Source: Amycolatopsis deserti
GTDB taxonomy: Bacteria > Actinomycetota > Actinomycetes > Mycobacteriales > Pseudonocardiaceae
DNA: 64,000 nt
Reading direction: 5' to 3'
Assembly (NCBI RefSeq): GCF_014653945.1
Contig: NZ_BNAU01000010.1
Coordinates: forward strand, 1 to 64,000
Part shown: positions 1-6,922 of the stretch, in pieces
How positions within the stretch are numbered: position 1 is the first letter of the stretch
Layout of the letters: each line of letters starts with the position of its first letter
The notes under the pieces: model-generated
Databases searched by the model: none
What the model saw: the letters and a program-made list of their open reading frames with translations, nothing else
Told to the model about the DNA's origin: nothing
Made by a program: the position numbers and the translations under genes

Positions 1-54
1 AGCGCCGATGGTACTGCACCCCCGCGGGTGTGGGAGAGTAGGACACCGCCGAAC
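1..54 (+). rRNA. 5S ribosomal RNA, 3' end only
   Basis: The window opens inside a 5S rRNA. The stretch reads GCGCCGATGGTACTGCACC, a G/C-rich loop, then GTGGGAGAGTAGGACACCGCC, which is the conserved 3' half of actinobacterial 5S rRNA. The 5' half lies outside the window. The exact 3' end (around base 54) is estimated. It is followed 12 bases later by a strong terminator, so this is the end of an rRNA operon. Confidence 0.9.
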
Positions 55-65
55 ACAACTTGATA

Positions 66-118
66 CTCGAGGCCCCGGTCGAGAACTTTCACAGTTCTCC
101 CGGGGTCTCGAGCTTTTT
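66..118 (+). terminator. Rho-independent terminator of the rRNA operon
   Basis: A long hairpin starts at CTCGAG (66) and closes at CTCGAG (107-112). The arms contain GCCCCGG / CCGGGGTC and GAGAACT / AGTTCTC around a TTCAC loop. Five T residues follow at 114-118. A perfect stem with a U tract is rare in such GC-rich DNA and fits the end of a strongly expressed rRNA operon. Confidence 0.9.
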
Positions 119-166
119 GCCCAGCGTTGCCCGGTGCTGCCCGGACGAGCGGGCAGCACCGGGTGA

Positions 167-1807
167 TCAAGCCAGCAGAGCCTCCACATCGGCGCGCAAC
201 GCGGCCATCGTCGCCGTCGCATCCACTCGCACCTCCGCCAAGCCGGCCCGGTCTGCCACCGGCCGCGTCACCTGCAGGTAGCACTTCAGCTTCGGCTCGG
301 TGCCGGACGGGCGGATCACCACCCGCACCCCGCCGCCGGCGATCCGCAACGCGTCCGTCTCCGGCAGCAGATCTTCCATCTCCACAGCCAACCCGGCCAG
401 CTCGACCGGCGGCGCCTTCCGCAGGCGCGCCATCAACTGCCCACGGACCGACAAATCCGTCACCCGCAACGACACCTGATCCGTCACGTACACCCCGTGA
501 GCGATCGCCAGCCGGTCCAGCTCGTCGAGCAGCGACCGGCCCTCGGCCTTCAGCTTGGCCGCCAGATCACATGCGAGTGTCGCCGCGGCGATGCCGTCTT
601 TGTCCCGCACGAAATCCGGGTTCACACACAGTCCCAGCGCCTCCTCGTAGGCGAACACCAGACCGTCACCGGATCGGGTCAGCCACTTGAACCCGGTCAG
701 GGTCTCCGCGTACCGGGCACCGTGGGCGCGGGCGATGTCGCCCAGCATGGACGCGGACACGATCGTGGTCGCAACCAGCGGGTCCGGGTTGCTGGTCGTG
801 GACAGGACGTACTCGCCCAGCAGGACCCCGGTCTCGTCCCCGCGCAGCATCCGCCATCGCCCGTCGGCGTCCGGGATGCCGACGGCACAACGGTCGGCAT
901 CGGGGTCCAGGGCGATGGCGATGTCGGCGTCGACCTCGGCGGCCAGGGCGAGCAGCAGATCGGTCGCGCCCGGCTCCTCCGGGTTGGGGAAGGACACCGT
1001 CGGGAAGTTCGCGTCCGGCTCGGACTGCTCGGTCACCAGGTGCACGTCGGTGAACCCGGCCCGGGACAGCGCCTCGCCGAGGACCTCGGCGCCGACGCCG
1101 TGCAGCGCCGTCGCGGCGACCCGCAGCTCGCGGTGCGGCGACCGCGGGACCTGCGAAACCCGGTAGAGGTACTCGTCGAGGATGTCCTCCCCGAGCACCG
1201 TCGCCCCCGGCTTGCGGGGGACGCTGATCGCGCCGGGCGCGGAAGCGATCGCGGCCTCGATCTCGGCGTCGGCGGGCGGCACGATCTGGATCGCGGTGTC
1301 GTCGTAGAGCTTGTAGCCGTTGTCGGCCGGCGGGTTGTGCGACGCGGTGATCTGGATGCCGGCGGCCGCGCCGAGGTGCTTGGTCGCGAACGCCACCAGC
1401 GGCGTCGGCAGTGGTCGGGGCAGAACCCGCACGTCGAAGCCGGCCGCGTGGAGCACCTCGGCGGCCGCGGCGGCGAACTCGGCCGAGCCGTGGCGGGCGT
1501 CCCGGCCGACGACGACGATCCGGCCGGCGTTGCCGTGCGCGGTCAGCCAGGCCGCCACCCCCGCCGTGGTGCGGACGACGACCGCGGTGTTCATGCCGTT
1601 CGGTCCCGCCCGGACGGGACCGCGCAGGCCGGCGGTGCCGAACTCGAGCGGACCGGCCATCCGGTCGGCGAGGTCGTTCAGCGCATCCGGGGCGCCGTTC
1701 ATCGCGGCGGCGAGCACGGTTTGCAGCTCCTGCCGCGCGACCGGGTCGACGTCGTCGGCGATCCAGCGGAACGCGCGATCCCGGAGTTCCGGGTCGAGCC
1801 GGTTCAT
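167..1807 (-). CDS. pmmB: Phosphoglucomutase/phosphomannomutase family protein
   Basis: Alpha-D-phosphohexomutase of 546 aa, the usual length of the long actinobacterial form; it moves phosphate between C1 and C6 of a hexose phosphate in the cytoplasm. The phosphoserine loop reads GIQITASHNP near residue 150, the metal loop DPDADR near 310, and the C-terminal phosphate-binding motif is RPSGTEPKLK. The ATG overlaps the stop of the upstream purine nucleoside phosphorylase by four bases (ATGA), so the two are translationally coupled. The pair matches the deoD-pmmB neighbours I recall from M. tuberculosis; the gene symbol rests on that order. Whether glucose or mannose phosphate is preferred cannot be read from the sequence. 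Confidence 0.92.
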   Translation of the reverse strand: MNRLDPELRDRAFRWIADDVDPVARQELQTVLAAAMNGAPDALNDLADRMAGPLEFGTAGLRGPVRAGPNGMNTAVVVRTTAGVAAWLTAHGNAGRIVVVGRDARHGSAEFAAAAAEVLHAAGFDVRVLPRPLPTPLVAFATKHLGAAAGIQITASHNPPADNGYKLYDDTAIQIVPPADAEIEAAIASAPGAISVPRKPGATVLGEDILDEYLYRVSQVPRSPHRELRVAATALHGVGAEVLGEALSRAGFTDVHLVTEQSEPDANFPTVSFPNPEEPGATDLLLALAAEVDADIAIALDPDADRCAVGIPDADGRWRMLRGDETGVLLGEYVLSTTSNPDPLVATTIVSASMLGDIARAHGARYAETLTGFKWLTRSGDGLVFAYEEALGLCVNPDFVRDKDGIAAATLACDLAAKLKAEGRSLLDELDRLAIAHGVYVTDQVSLRVTDLSVRGQLMARLRKAPPVELAGLAVEMEDLLPETDALRIAGGGVRVVIRPSGTEPKLKCYLQVTRPVADRAGLAEVRVDATATMAALRADVEALLA

Positions 1808-2595
1808 GCGCGCGCGACGAGCTGACGCAGCAGCGTGCCCATCTTCTCCGCCGACGCGCGTCCGGCCTCCAGGACCTCCTGGTGGCTCAGCGGTTCGCCG
1901 GTCATGCCCGCGGCCAGGTTGGTGACCAGGGACAGCCCGAACACCTCGACGCCGGCGGCGCGGGCGGCGATCGCCTCGAGGACGGTCGACATGCCGACCA
2001 AGTCGGCGCCGAGGGTGCGCAGCATGCGGATCTCGGCGGGGGTCTCGAAGTGGGGGCCGGGCAGGCCCGCGTAGACGCCCTCGGTCAGGCTCGGGTCGAT
2101 CTCGCGCGCGAGGTCCCGCAGGCGGTGCGAGTACAGGTCGACCAGGTCGACGAAGTTCGCGCCGGTGATGGGGGAGGTGGCGGTCATGTTGAGGTGGTCG
2201 CAGATCAGCACCGGCTGGCCGACCTGGTAGTCGTCGCGCAGCCCGCCCGCGGCGTTGGTGAGCAGGACGGACTTCACGCCCGCAGCGGCCGCGGTGCGCA
2301 CGTTGTGCACGACGCGGCCCACGCCCTTGCCCTCGTACAGGTGGGTGCGGCCGAGCAGCACGAGGGTGCGCTTGCCGTCGACGTCCACCGAGCGGACGGT
2401 GCCGCCATGCCCCACGGCCGTCGGGGTCTCGAAGCCAGGAAGCTCACCGAGCGGGATCTCCGCCTCCGGCTCGCCGATCACGTCCGCCGCGGGACGCCAC
2501 CCCGAGCCGAGAACCACCGCGATGTCATGCTTGGGGAACCCGGTGCGCTCAGCGATGGTGGCAGCAGCAGCCGACGCCACATCTTGTTCGGTCAT
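1804..2595 (-). CDS. punA: Purine nucleoside phosphorylase
   Basis: Trimeric-type purine nucleoside phosphorylase of 263 aa that cleaves (deoxy)inosine and guanosine with phosphate in purine salvage. VVLGSGW near the start is the phosphate-binding loop and LTNAAGGL is the conserved central motif; the GMSTVLEAIAARAAG segment is also typical of the family. I chose the ATG at 2595 because the protein then begins MTEQDVAS and the family alignment starts shortly after; the reading frame stays open upstream but runs into the palindrome region. It is the first gene of a two-gene unit with pmmB. M. tuberculosis calls this gene deoD. Confidence 0.92.
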   Translation of the reverse strand: MTEQDVASAAAATIAERTGFPKHDIAVVLGSGWRPAADVIGEPEAEIPLGELPGFETPTAVGHGGTVRSVDVDGKRTLVLLGRTHLYEGKGVGRVVHNVRTAAAAGVKSVLLTNAAGGLRDDYQVGQPVLICDHLNMTATSPITGANFVDLVDLYSHRLRDLAREIDPSLTEGVYAGLPGPHFETPAEIRMLRTLGADLVGMSTVLEAIAARAAGVEVFGLSLVTNLAAGMTGEPLSHQEVLEAGRASAEKMGTLLRQLVARA

Positions 2596-2644
2596 GGAGC
2601 CATCTTTCCAGCGGCACCCCCGCGCCGTGCAGCAAACCCAAGGA

Positions 2645-2797
2645 CGCTGGGTGGTCATCCCGTCGCCTGACACGTGACGATCACCTTGAGCCAGGGCCGC
2701 AACATCCCCGCTGACCGGCGGCCGAGCTACGCAACCTTGCGGCCCTGGCTCAAGGTGATATGCACAAACCGGAAGGCGACGGGATGACCACCCAGCG
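2645..2797. repeat. Nested double palindrome 1
   Basis: Two perfect inverted repeats are nested. The outer arms (2645-2668 and 2774-2797, 24 bp) contain GGGTGGTCATCCCGTCGCC and its complement. The inner arms (2680-2702 and 2737-2759, 23 bp) contain ATCACCTTGAGCCAGGGCC and its complement. Spacers are 11 and 14 bp and the central loop is 34 bp. It lies 50 bp upstream of the punA start and downstream of the kinase gene, so it could be a terminator, an attenuator or a mobile palindromic element. No coding gene is supported between 2596 and 3198. Confidence 0.9.
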
Positions 2798-2837
2798 ACC
2801 ACCTCGACAAGGTGAGACGACAACGGTCCCCGTCATC

Positions 2838-2877
2838 CCGGAGCCTGCCCGTCCGGCGAGGACATCTTTTGATCTTT
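2838..2877. repeat. Dispersed 40-bp repeat, copy A
   Basis: These 40 bp recur at 57452-57491 with one mismatch. The shared core includes GTCCGGCGAGGACATCT, whose GTCC and GGAC ends can pair, followed by TTGATCTTT. Both copies lie in intergenic DNA, so this is not a conserved coding motif. Copy A sits between the two nested palindromes. Confidence 0.85.
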
Positions 2878-2957
2878 AGAAGTGACTTGAGGCAGGCGAA
2901 GAGTCCGCCCTGCGGGCGGTGAAAAGAGCGCCTCACGGCGCCGAAAGGTCACCTTAC

Positions 2958-3085
2958 GACCACCCCCGCCCCCGATGCCTGATTGTGTTTCAGTCGCCGA
3001 GCAGGCGTGTCAAGGCGGGAAAGAGTACCTTGACACGCCTGATCGGCGACCAAAGATCGGCTGTGGATCGGGGGCGGGGGAGGTC
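2958..3085. repeat. Nested double palindrome 2
   Basis: This has the same build as the palindrome at 2645-2797 but an unrelated sequence. The outer arms are 2963-2976 (CCCCCGCCCCCGAT) and 3067-3080, perfect, and extend with one mismatch to 2958-3085. The inner arms are 2993-3015 and 3028-3050: 23 bp with one mismatch around a 12-base loop, containing GGCGTGTCAAGG / CCTTGACACGCC. It lies 114 bp beyond the 3' end of the kinase gene, so transcription termination is one possible role. Confidence 0.88.
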
Positions 3086-3198
3086 TGGTTGGGGTAGTCG
3101 GTCTTCTTGCGCCGCCGGCTTGCGGTTGGTGAGGTGAACTGCGGTCCAGGTTGGTGCCGGGCCACTTCCGTTGCCGACCGCCGCTTTGCTGCCGCCGC

Positions 3199-4950
3199 CT
3201 AGCCCGTCACCTGGAAGGTCGGCAGGATGCGGTCGTAGAGCGCGGTCTTCGCGGTGCCTTCCTGCTCCGTCGGCACCGTCACGCTCACCGCCCACAGGCT
3301 CGTTCCCTGCTTGAACACCTTGGCGTACGTCGTGCGGCTGACCGAACCCGCCGGGGCCCGGTCGATCGTCCGGTACATCATCGTCACGCCGTCCTGCTCG
3401 GCGAGCTTCGCCTGGCTGACCATCCGGAACTCCCCGGTCGAACGGCTCTTCTCCAGCGCCTTGACGTAATCATCGATGTCGTTGCCCGGGAAGTACTTCG
3501 GGAAGTGGTTCACCGCGAGCATCTGCGAACCGTCCGCCGAGACGAACTGCACCAGCGTCGACAGCGGCAGATCGTCCCCGGCCTGGGAGCTCGTGAACCG
3601 CGTCCAGTCGGCCGGCACGTCGACCGTGAAGGTGCCGTCCTGGGCGCCCTTCACGCTCGACGCCTCACCGGTCCGGCGCTCGAACACCGTCGGCTGCGGG
3701 ACGTACGGTCCGGAGGTCTGCTCCCGCGACGGCGGCGCCACCGGCTGCGCACCGATCACCCGCGCCGCCACGAAACCACCGAACGCGGCGCCCAGGAACA
3801 GCACGATCGAAGCCACGACCAGCACCACCGTCGCCGCGGTGCTGCGGCCCGCCGGGGCGGGGGCGACCAACGTGCCGACCGCCGGGCGGGGGTCGGCGGG
3901 CCGGCCGAACGGTAGCGGCCCGGGATCCGCGGCCAGCTCACCGCTCGCCTCGGGGCGGGACGGCCCGAACGGCAGGGGACCGGGGTCGGCCGCCAGCTCA
4001 CCGCTCGCCTCGGCCGGGCCGTCGTCCTCGGCGGGGCGAGCCGAGATCTCCCGCGTGTCGGTGGCCTCCTCGCGCTGACCGCTCGCCGCGGCGAACATCT
4101 CCGGTCCGAACAGGACCCGCGGCGCCTTCTCCAGGATCGGGTACAGCTGCCGCCGCACCTGGGCCAGCGGCAACCGGTCCCGCGGCTCCTTCGCCATCAA
4201 CGCGGTGATCAGCGGCGCGAGCGGACCCGGCGACGGGCGCGGCACCTCGCCCTTGACGACCTTCCCGATCGTCTCCAGCGGGTCGCCATCCGCGTCGTAC
4301 GGCGGGTGGCCTTCCACCGCGCAGAACAGTGTCGCGCCGAGCCCCCACAGGTCGGCGGCGGGGGTGACGGCCTTGCCGGAAGCCACCTCCGGGGCGATGT
4401 ACGCCGGCGAACCCAGCGTCATCCCGGTCCGGGTCATCGACGCGTCCGACACGTTGCGGGCGATGCCGAAGTCGGTGAGCTTGATCCGCCCGTCCTCCGC
4501 GACCAGCACGTTCCCCGGCTTCACGTCACGGTGCGTGATGCCCGCGTTGTGCGCGGCCCCCAGTGCCGCGGCCACCGCGTCACCCACCGCGGCCGCCTGC
4601 TCGACCGACAGCGGACCGTGGTCGCGGATCAGCTCGGCGAGGCTGTGCGAGGGCAGCAGTTCCATCACGACGAACGGCTCGCCGTCCTGACGTGCGACGT
4701 CGTGCAGGGTGATCACGTTCGGGTGAGACAGCACGGCGATCGCCCGCGCCTCACGCAGCGTCCGCTCCCGCAGCTCGTCGGCTTGGCCCGCGGTGACCCC
4801 GGGCGGCAGCAGGATCTCCTTCACCGCGACCGGCCGGTGCAGGAACTCGTCGTAGGCCGACCACACCGTGCCCATCGAGCCGGAGCCCAGCACGGAGCGC
4901 AGCCGGTACCGCCCGGCCACCACCCTGGTCTCCTCACTCGAATTCGCCAC
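3199..4950 (-). CDS. Membrane Ser/Thr protein kinase (PknB-like)
   Basis: Eukaryotic-type kinase of 583 aa. The N-terminal domain (about 13-265) has the glycine loop GSGSMG, the VAVKE lysine, the catalytic HRDVKPGN motif, DFG and an APE variant (APEV). A juxtamembrane linker (about 310-350) holds two 20-residue tandem repeats sharing ASGELAADPGPLPFG. One membrane helix follows (about 370-397), then a 190-residue exported domain with no PASTA repeat. It should phosphorylate cytoplasmic targets in response to an envelope signal. The start is GTG; an ATG eight bases upstream is out of frame. It diverges from mutA. The ligand of the outer domain is unknown. Confidence 0.93.
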   Translation of the reverse strand: MANSSEETRVVAGRYRLRSVLGSGSMGTVWSAYDEFLHRPVAVKEILLPPGVTAGQADELRERTLREARAIAVLSHPNVITLHDVARQDGEPFVVMELLPSHSLAELIRDHGPLSVEQAAAVGDAVAAALGAAHNAGITHRDVKPGNVLVAEDGRIKLTDFGIARNVSDASMTRTGMTLGSPAYIAPEVASGKAVTPAADLWGLGATLFCAVEGHPPYDADGDPLETIGKVVKGEVPRPSPGPLAPLITALMAKEPRDRLPLAQVRRQLYPILEKAPRVLFGPEMFAAASGQREEATDTREISARPAEDDGPAEASGELAADPGPLPFGPSRPEASGELAADPGPLPFGRPADPRPAVGTLVAPAPAGRSTAATVVLVVASIVLFLGAAFGGFVAARVIGAQPVAPPSREQTSGPYVPQPTVFERRTGEASSVKGAQDGTFTVDVPADWTRFTSSQAGDDLPLSTLVQFVSADGSQMLAVNHFPKYFPGNDIDDYVKALEKSRSTGEFRMVSQAKLAEQDGVTMMYRTIDRAPAGSVSRTTYAKVFKQGTSLWAVSVTVPTEQEGTAKTALYDRILPTFQVTG

Positions 4951-5050
4951 GGCACCATTGTTGCGGATGCGCGCTCGGTGACCGCGAGCGCTGCCAGCCC
5001 GCGAGCAGAGTCACAATCGCGCCCCTTGCCCGCCCCCTACCATCAGACGT

Positions 5051-6922
5051 ATGACTCAGGCTGGGACAACGGCGCCCACCCCGGATTCACCGGACGAGCT
5101 GGCCCTCGCCGCCGAATTCGCGACGCCGCGGCGGGAGGACTGGCAACGCCTCGTCGCGGGGGTGCTGACCAAGAGCGGAGTGCTGCCGGAAGGCTTCGAC
5201 GGCGCCCCGGAAAGCCTCCTGACCAGCAAGACCTACGACGGCATCGAGATCCAGCCGCTCTACACGGCGGACGACGCCGCGCCGCCGGCCGGCTTCCCGG
5301 GCCTGCCCCCGTACGTGCGGGGCGCGCGGGCCGAGGGCAGTGTCGGCACCGGCTGGGACGTGCGCGTGCTGCACGGCAGCGCCGACGCGGCCGAGACCAA
5401 CAAGGCCATCCTCGCCGACCTGGAGAACGGCGCCTCCTCGGTGTGGCTGCGCGTCGGTGGTGACGCACTGCCACTGGCCTCCCTCGCCGACGCGCTCAAC
5501 GAGGTCTACCTCGACCTCGCGCCGATCGTCCTCGACCCGGGCGCCGACTACGAGGCCGCCGCCGAGGCGCTGCTCGGGCTGCTCGCCGAGAAGAACGTCC
5601 CGGACAGCGAGGTCACCGGCACGATCGGCGCCGACCCGATCGCCCTGCGTGCCCGCACCGGCCGCCCGCACGACATCGCCCCTGCCGCCGCACTCGCCGC
5701 GCGCCTGTCCGCCAAGCACCCGAAGCTGCGGACGCTGGTGGTCAACGCGCTGCCCTACCACGAGGCCGGTGGCTCCGACGCCCAGGAACTGGGCGCTGCC
5801 ATCGCCGCCGGGGTGGCCTACCTGCGCGCCCTGACCGACGCCGGGCTGAGCGTGGACGCCGCCGCCGACCAGCTCGAGTTCCGCTTCGCCGCGACCGCCG
5901 ACCAGTTCCTCACCATCGCCAAGCTGCGTGCCGCCCGCCGCCTGTGGGCGCGCGTGTGCGAGGTGTCCGGCGCGTCCGGCGGGCGCGGGATGCGCCAGCA
6001 CGCGGTCACCTCGCCAACGATGTTCACCCGCCGCGACCCGTGGGTGAACCTGCTGCGCACCACGGTCGCCTGCTTCGCCGCCGGAGTCGGCGGCGCGGAC
6101 GCGGTCACCGTCCTGCCGTTCGACTTCGCGATCGGCCTGCCCGACGCGTTCTCCCGCCGGATCGCCCGCAACACCCAGTCGATCCTGCTCGAAGAGTCCA
6201 AGCTGTCCGGCGTGATCGACCCGGCCGGTGGCTCCTGGTACGTCGAGAACCTCACCGACGCGCTGGCGAACGCGGCCTGGCGCGAGTTCACCGAGATCGA
6301 GCGCCAGGGCGGCATCGAGGCGGTGCTCGACTCCGGCGCTCTCGCCGCGCGGCTCGCGGAGACCTGGGAGGCGCGGCAGAAGCGCCTGGCCACTCGCAAG
6401 GACCCGATCACCGGCGTCAGCGAGTTCCCGGACCTGCACGAGAAACCGGTCGAGCGCACCCCGGCGCCGTCCGTTGTGGACGAAGGCGGGCTGCCCCGCG
6501 TGCGGTACGCGCAGGCCTACGAGGAGCTGCGCGACCGCTCCGACGCGCACCTCGCCGAGACCGGTGAGCGGCCGAAGGTCTTCCTCGCCACTCTCGGCCC
6601 GATCGCCGCGCACACCGCCCGCGCGACCTTCGCAGCCAACCTCCTCCAGGCCGGTGGTATCGAACCGCTCAACCCGGGCGCGGTCCAGGACGTCGTGGCT
6701 TCCTTCCGGGAGAGCGGCGCGAAGGTCGCCTGCCTGTGCGGCACCGACAAGCTCTACGCCGAGCACGCCGCGGAGACCGCGAAGAAGCTCAAGGAGGCCG
6801 GCGCGGTTCGCGTGCTGCTGGCCGGGAAACCGGAGTACCCGGACGTCGACGCCTACGTCCACGCCGGCTGCGACGCGCTCGCCGCGTTGACCAGCATCCT
6901 CGACACGCTGGGAGTGAAGTGA
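5051..6922 (+). CDS. mutA: Methylmalonyl-CoA mutase small subunit
   Basis: Beta (small) chain of heterodimeric methylmalonyl-CoA mutase, 623 aa. It keeps the barrel region (LYTADDAA, RQHAVTSPTMFTRRDPWVN, RIARNTQSILLEESKL) and a degenerate C-terminal B12-like domain without DGHDRG; this chain does not bind the cofactor in known enzymes. It pairs with MutB to isomerise methylmalonyl-CoA and succinyl-CoA. The ATG is seven bases after a TACCAT hexamer and has no Shine-Dalgarno sequence, so the mRNA is probably leaderless. Its TGA overlaps the mutB ATG by one base. Confidence 0.95.
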   Translation: MTQAGTTAPTPDSPDELALAAEFATPRREDWQRLVAGVLTKSGVLPEGFDGAPESLLTSKTYDGIEIQPLYTADDAAPPAGFPGLPPYVRGARAEGSVGTGWDVRVLHGSADAAETNKAILADLENGASSVWLRVGGDALPLASLADALNEVYLDLAPIVLDPGADYEAAAEALLGLLAEKNVPDSEVTGTIGADPIALRARTGRPHDIAPAAALAARLSAKHPKLRTLVVNALPYHEAGGSDAQELGAAIAAGVAYLRALTDAGLSVDAAADQLEFRFAATADQFLTIAKLRAARRLWARVCEVSGASGGRGMRQHAVTSPTMFTRRDPWVNLLRTTVACFAAGVGGADAVTVLPFDFAIGLPDAFSRRIARNTQSILLEESKLSGVIDPAGGSWYVENLTDALANAAWREFTEIERQGGIEAVLDSGALAARLAETWEARQKRLATRKDPITGVSEFPDLHEKPVERTPAPSVVDEGGLPRVRYAQAYEELRDRSDAHLAETGERPKVFLATLGPIAAHTARATFAANLLQAGGIEPLNPGAVQDVVASFRESGAKVACLCGTDKLYAEHAAETAKKLKEAGAVRVLLAGKPEYPDVDAYVHAGCDALAALTSILDTLGVK

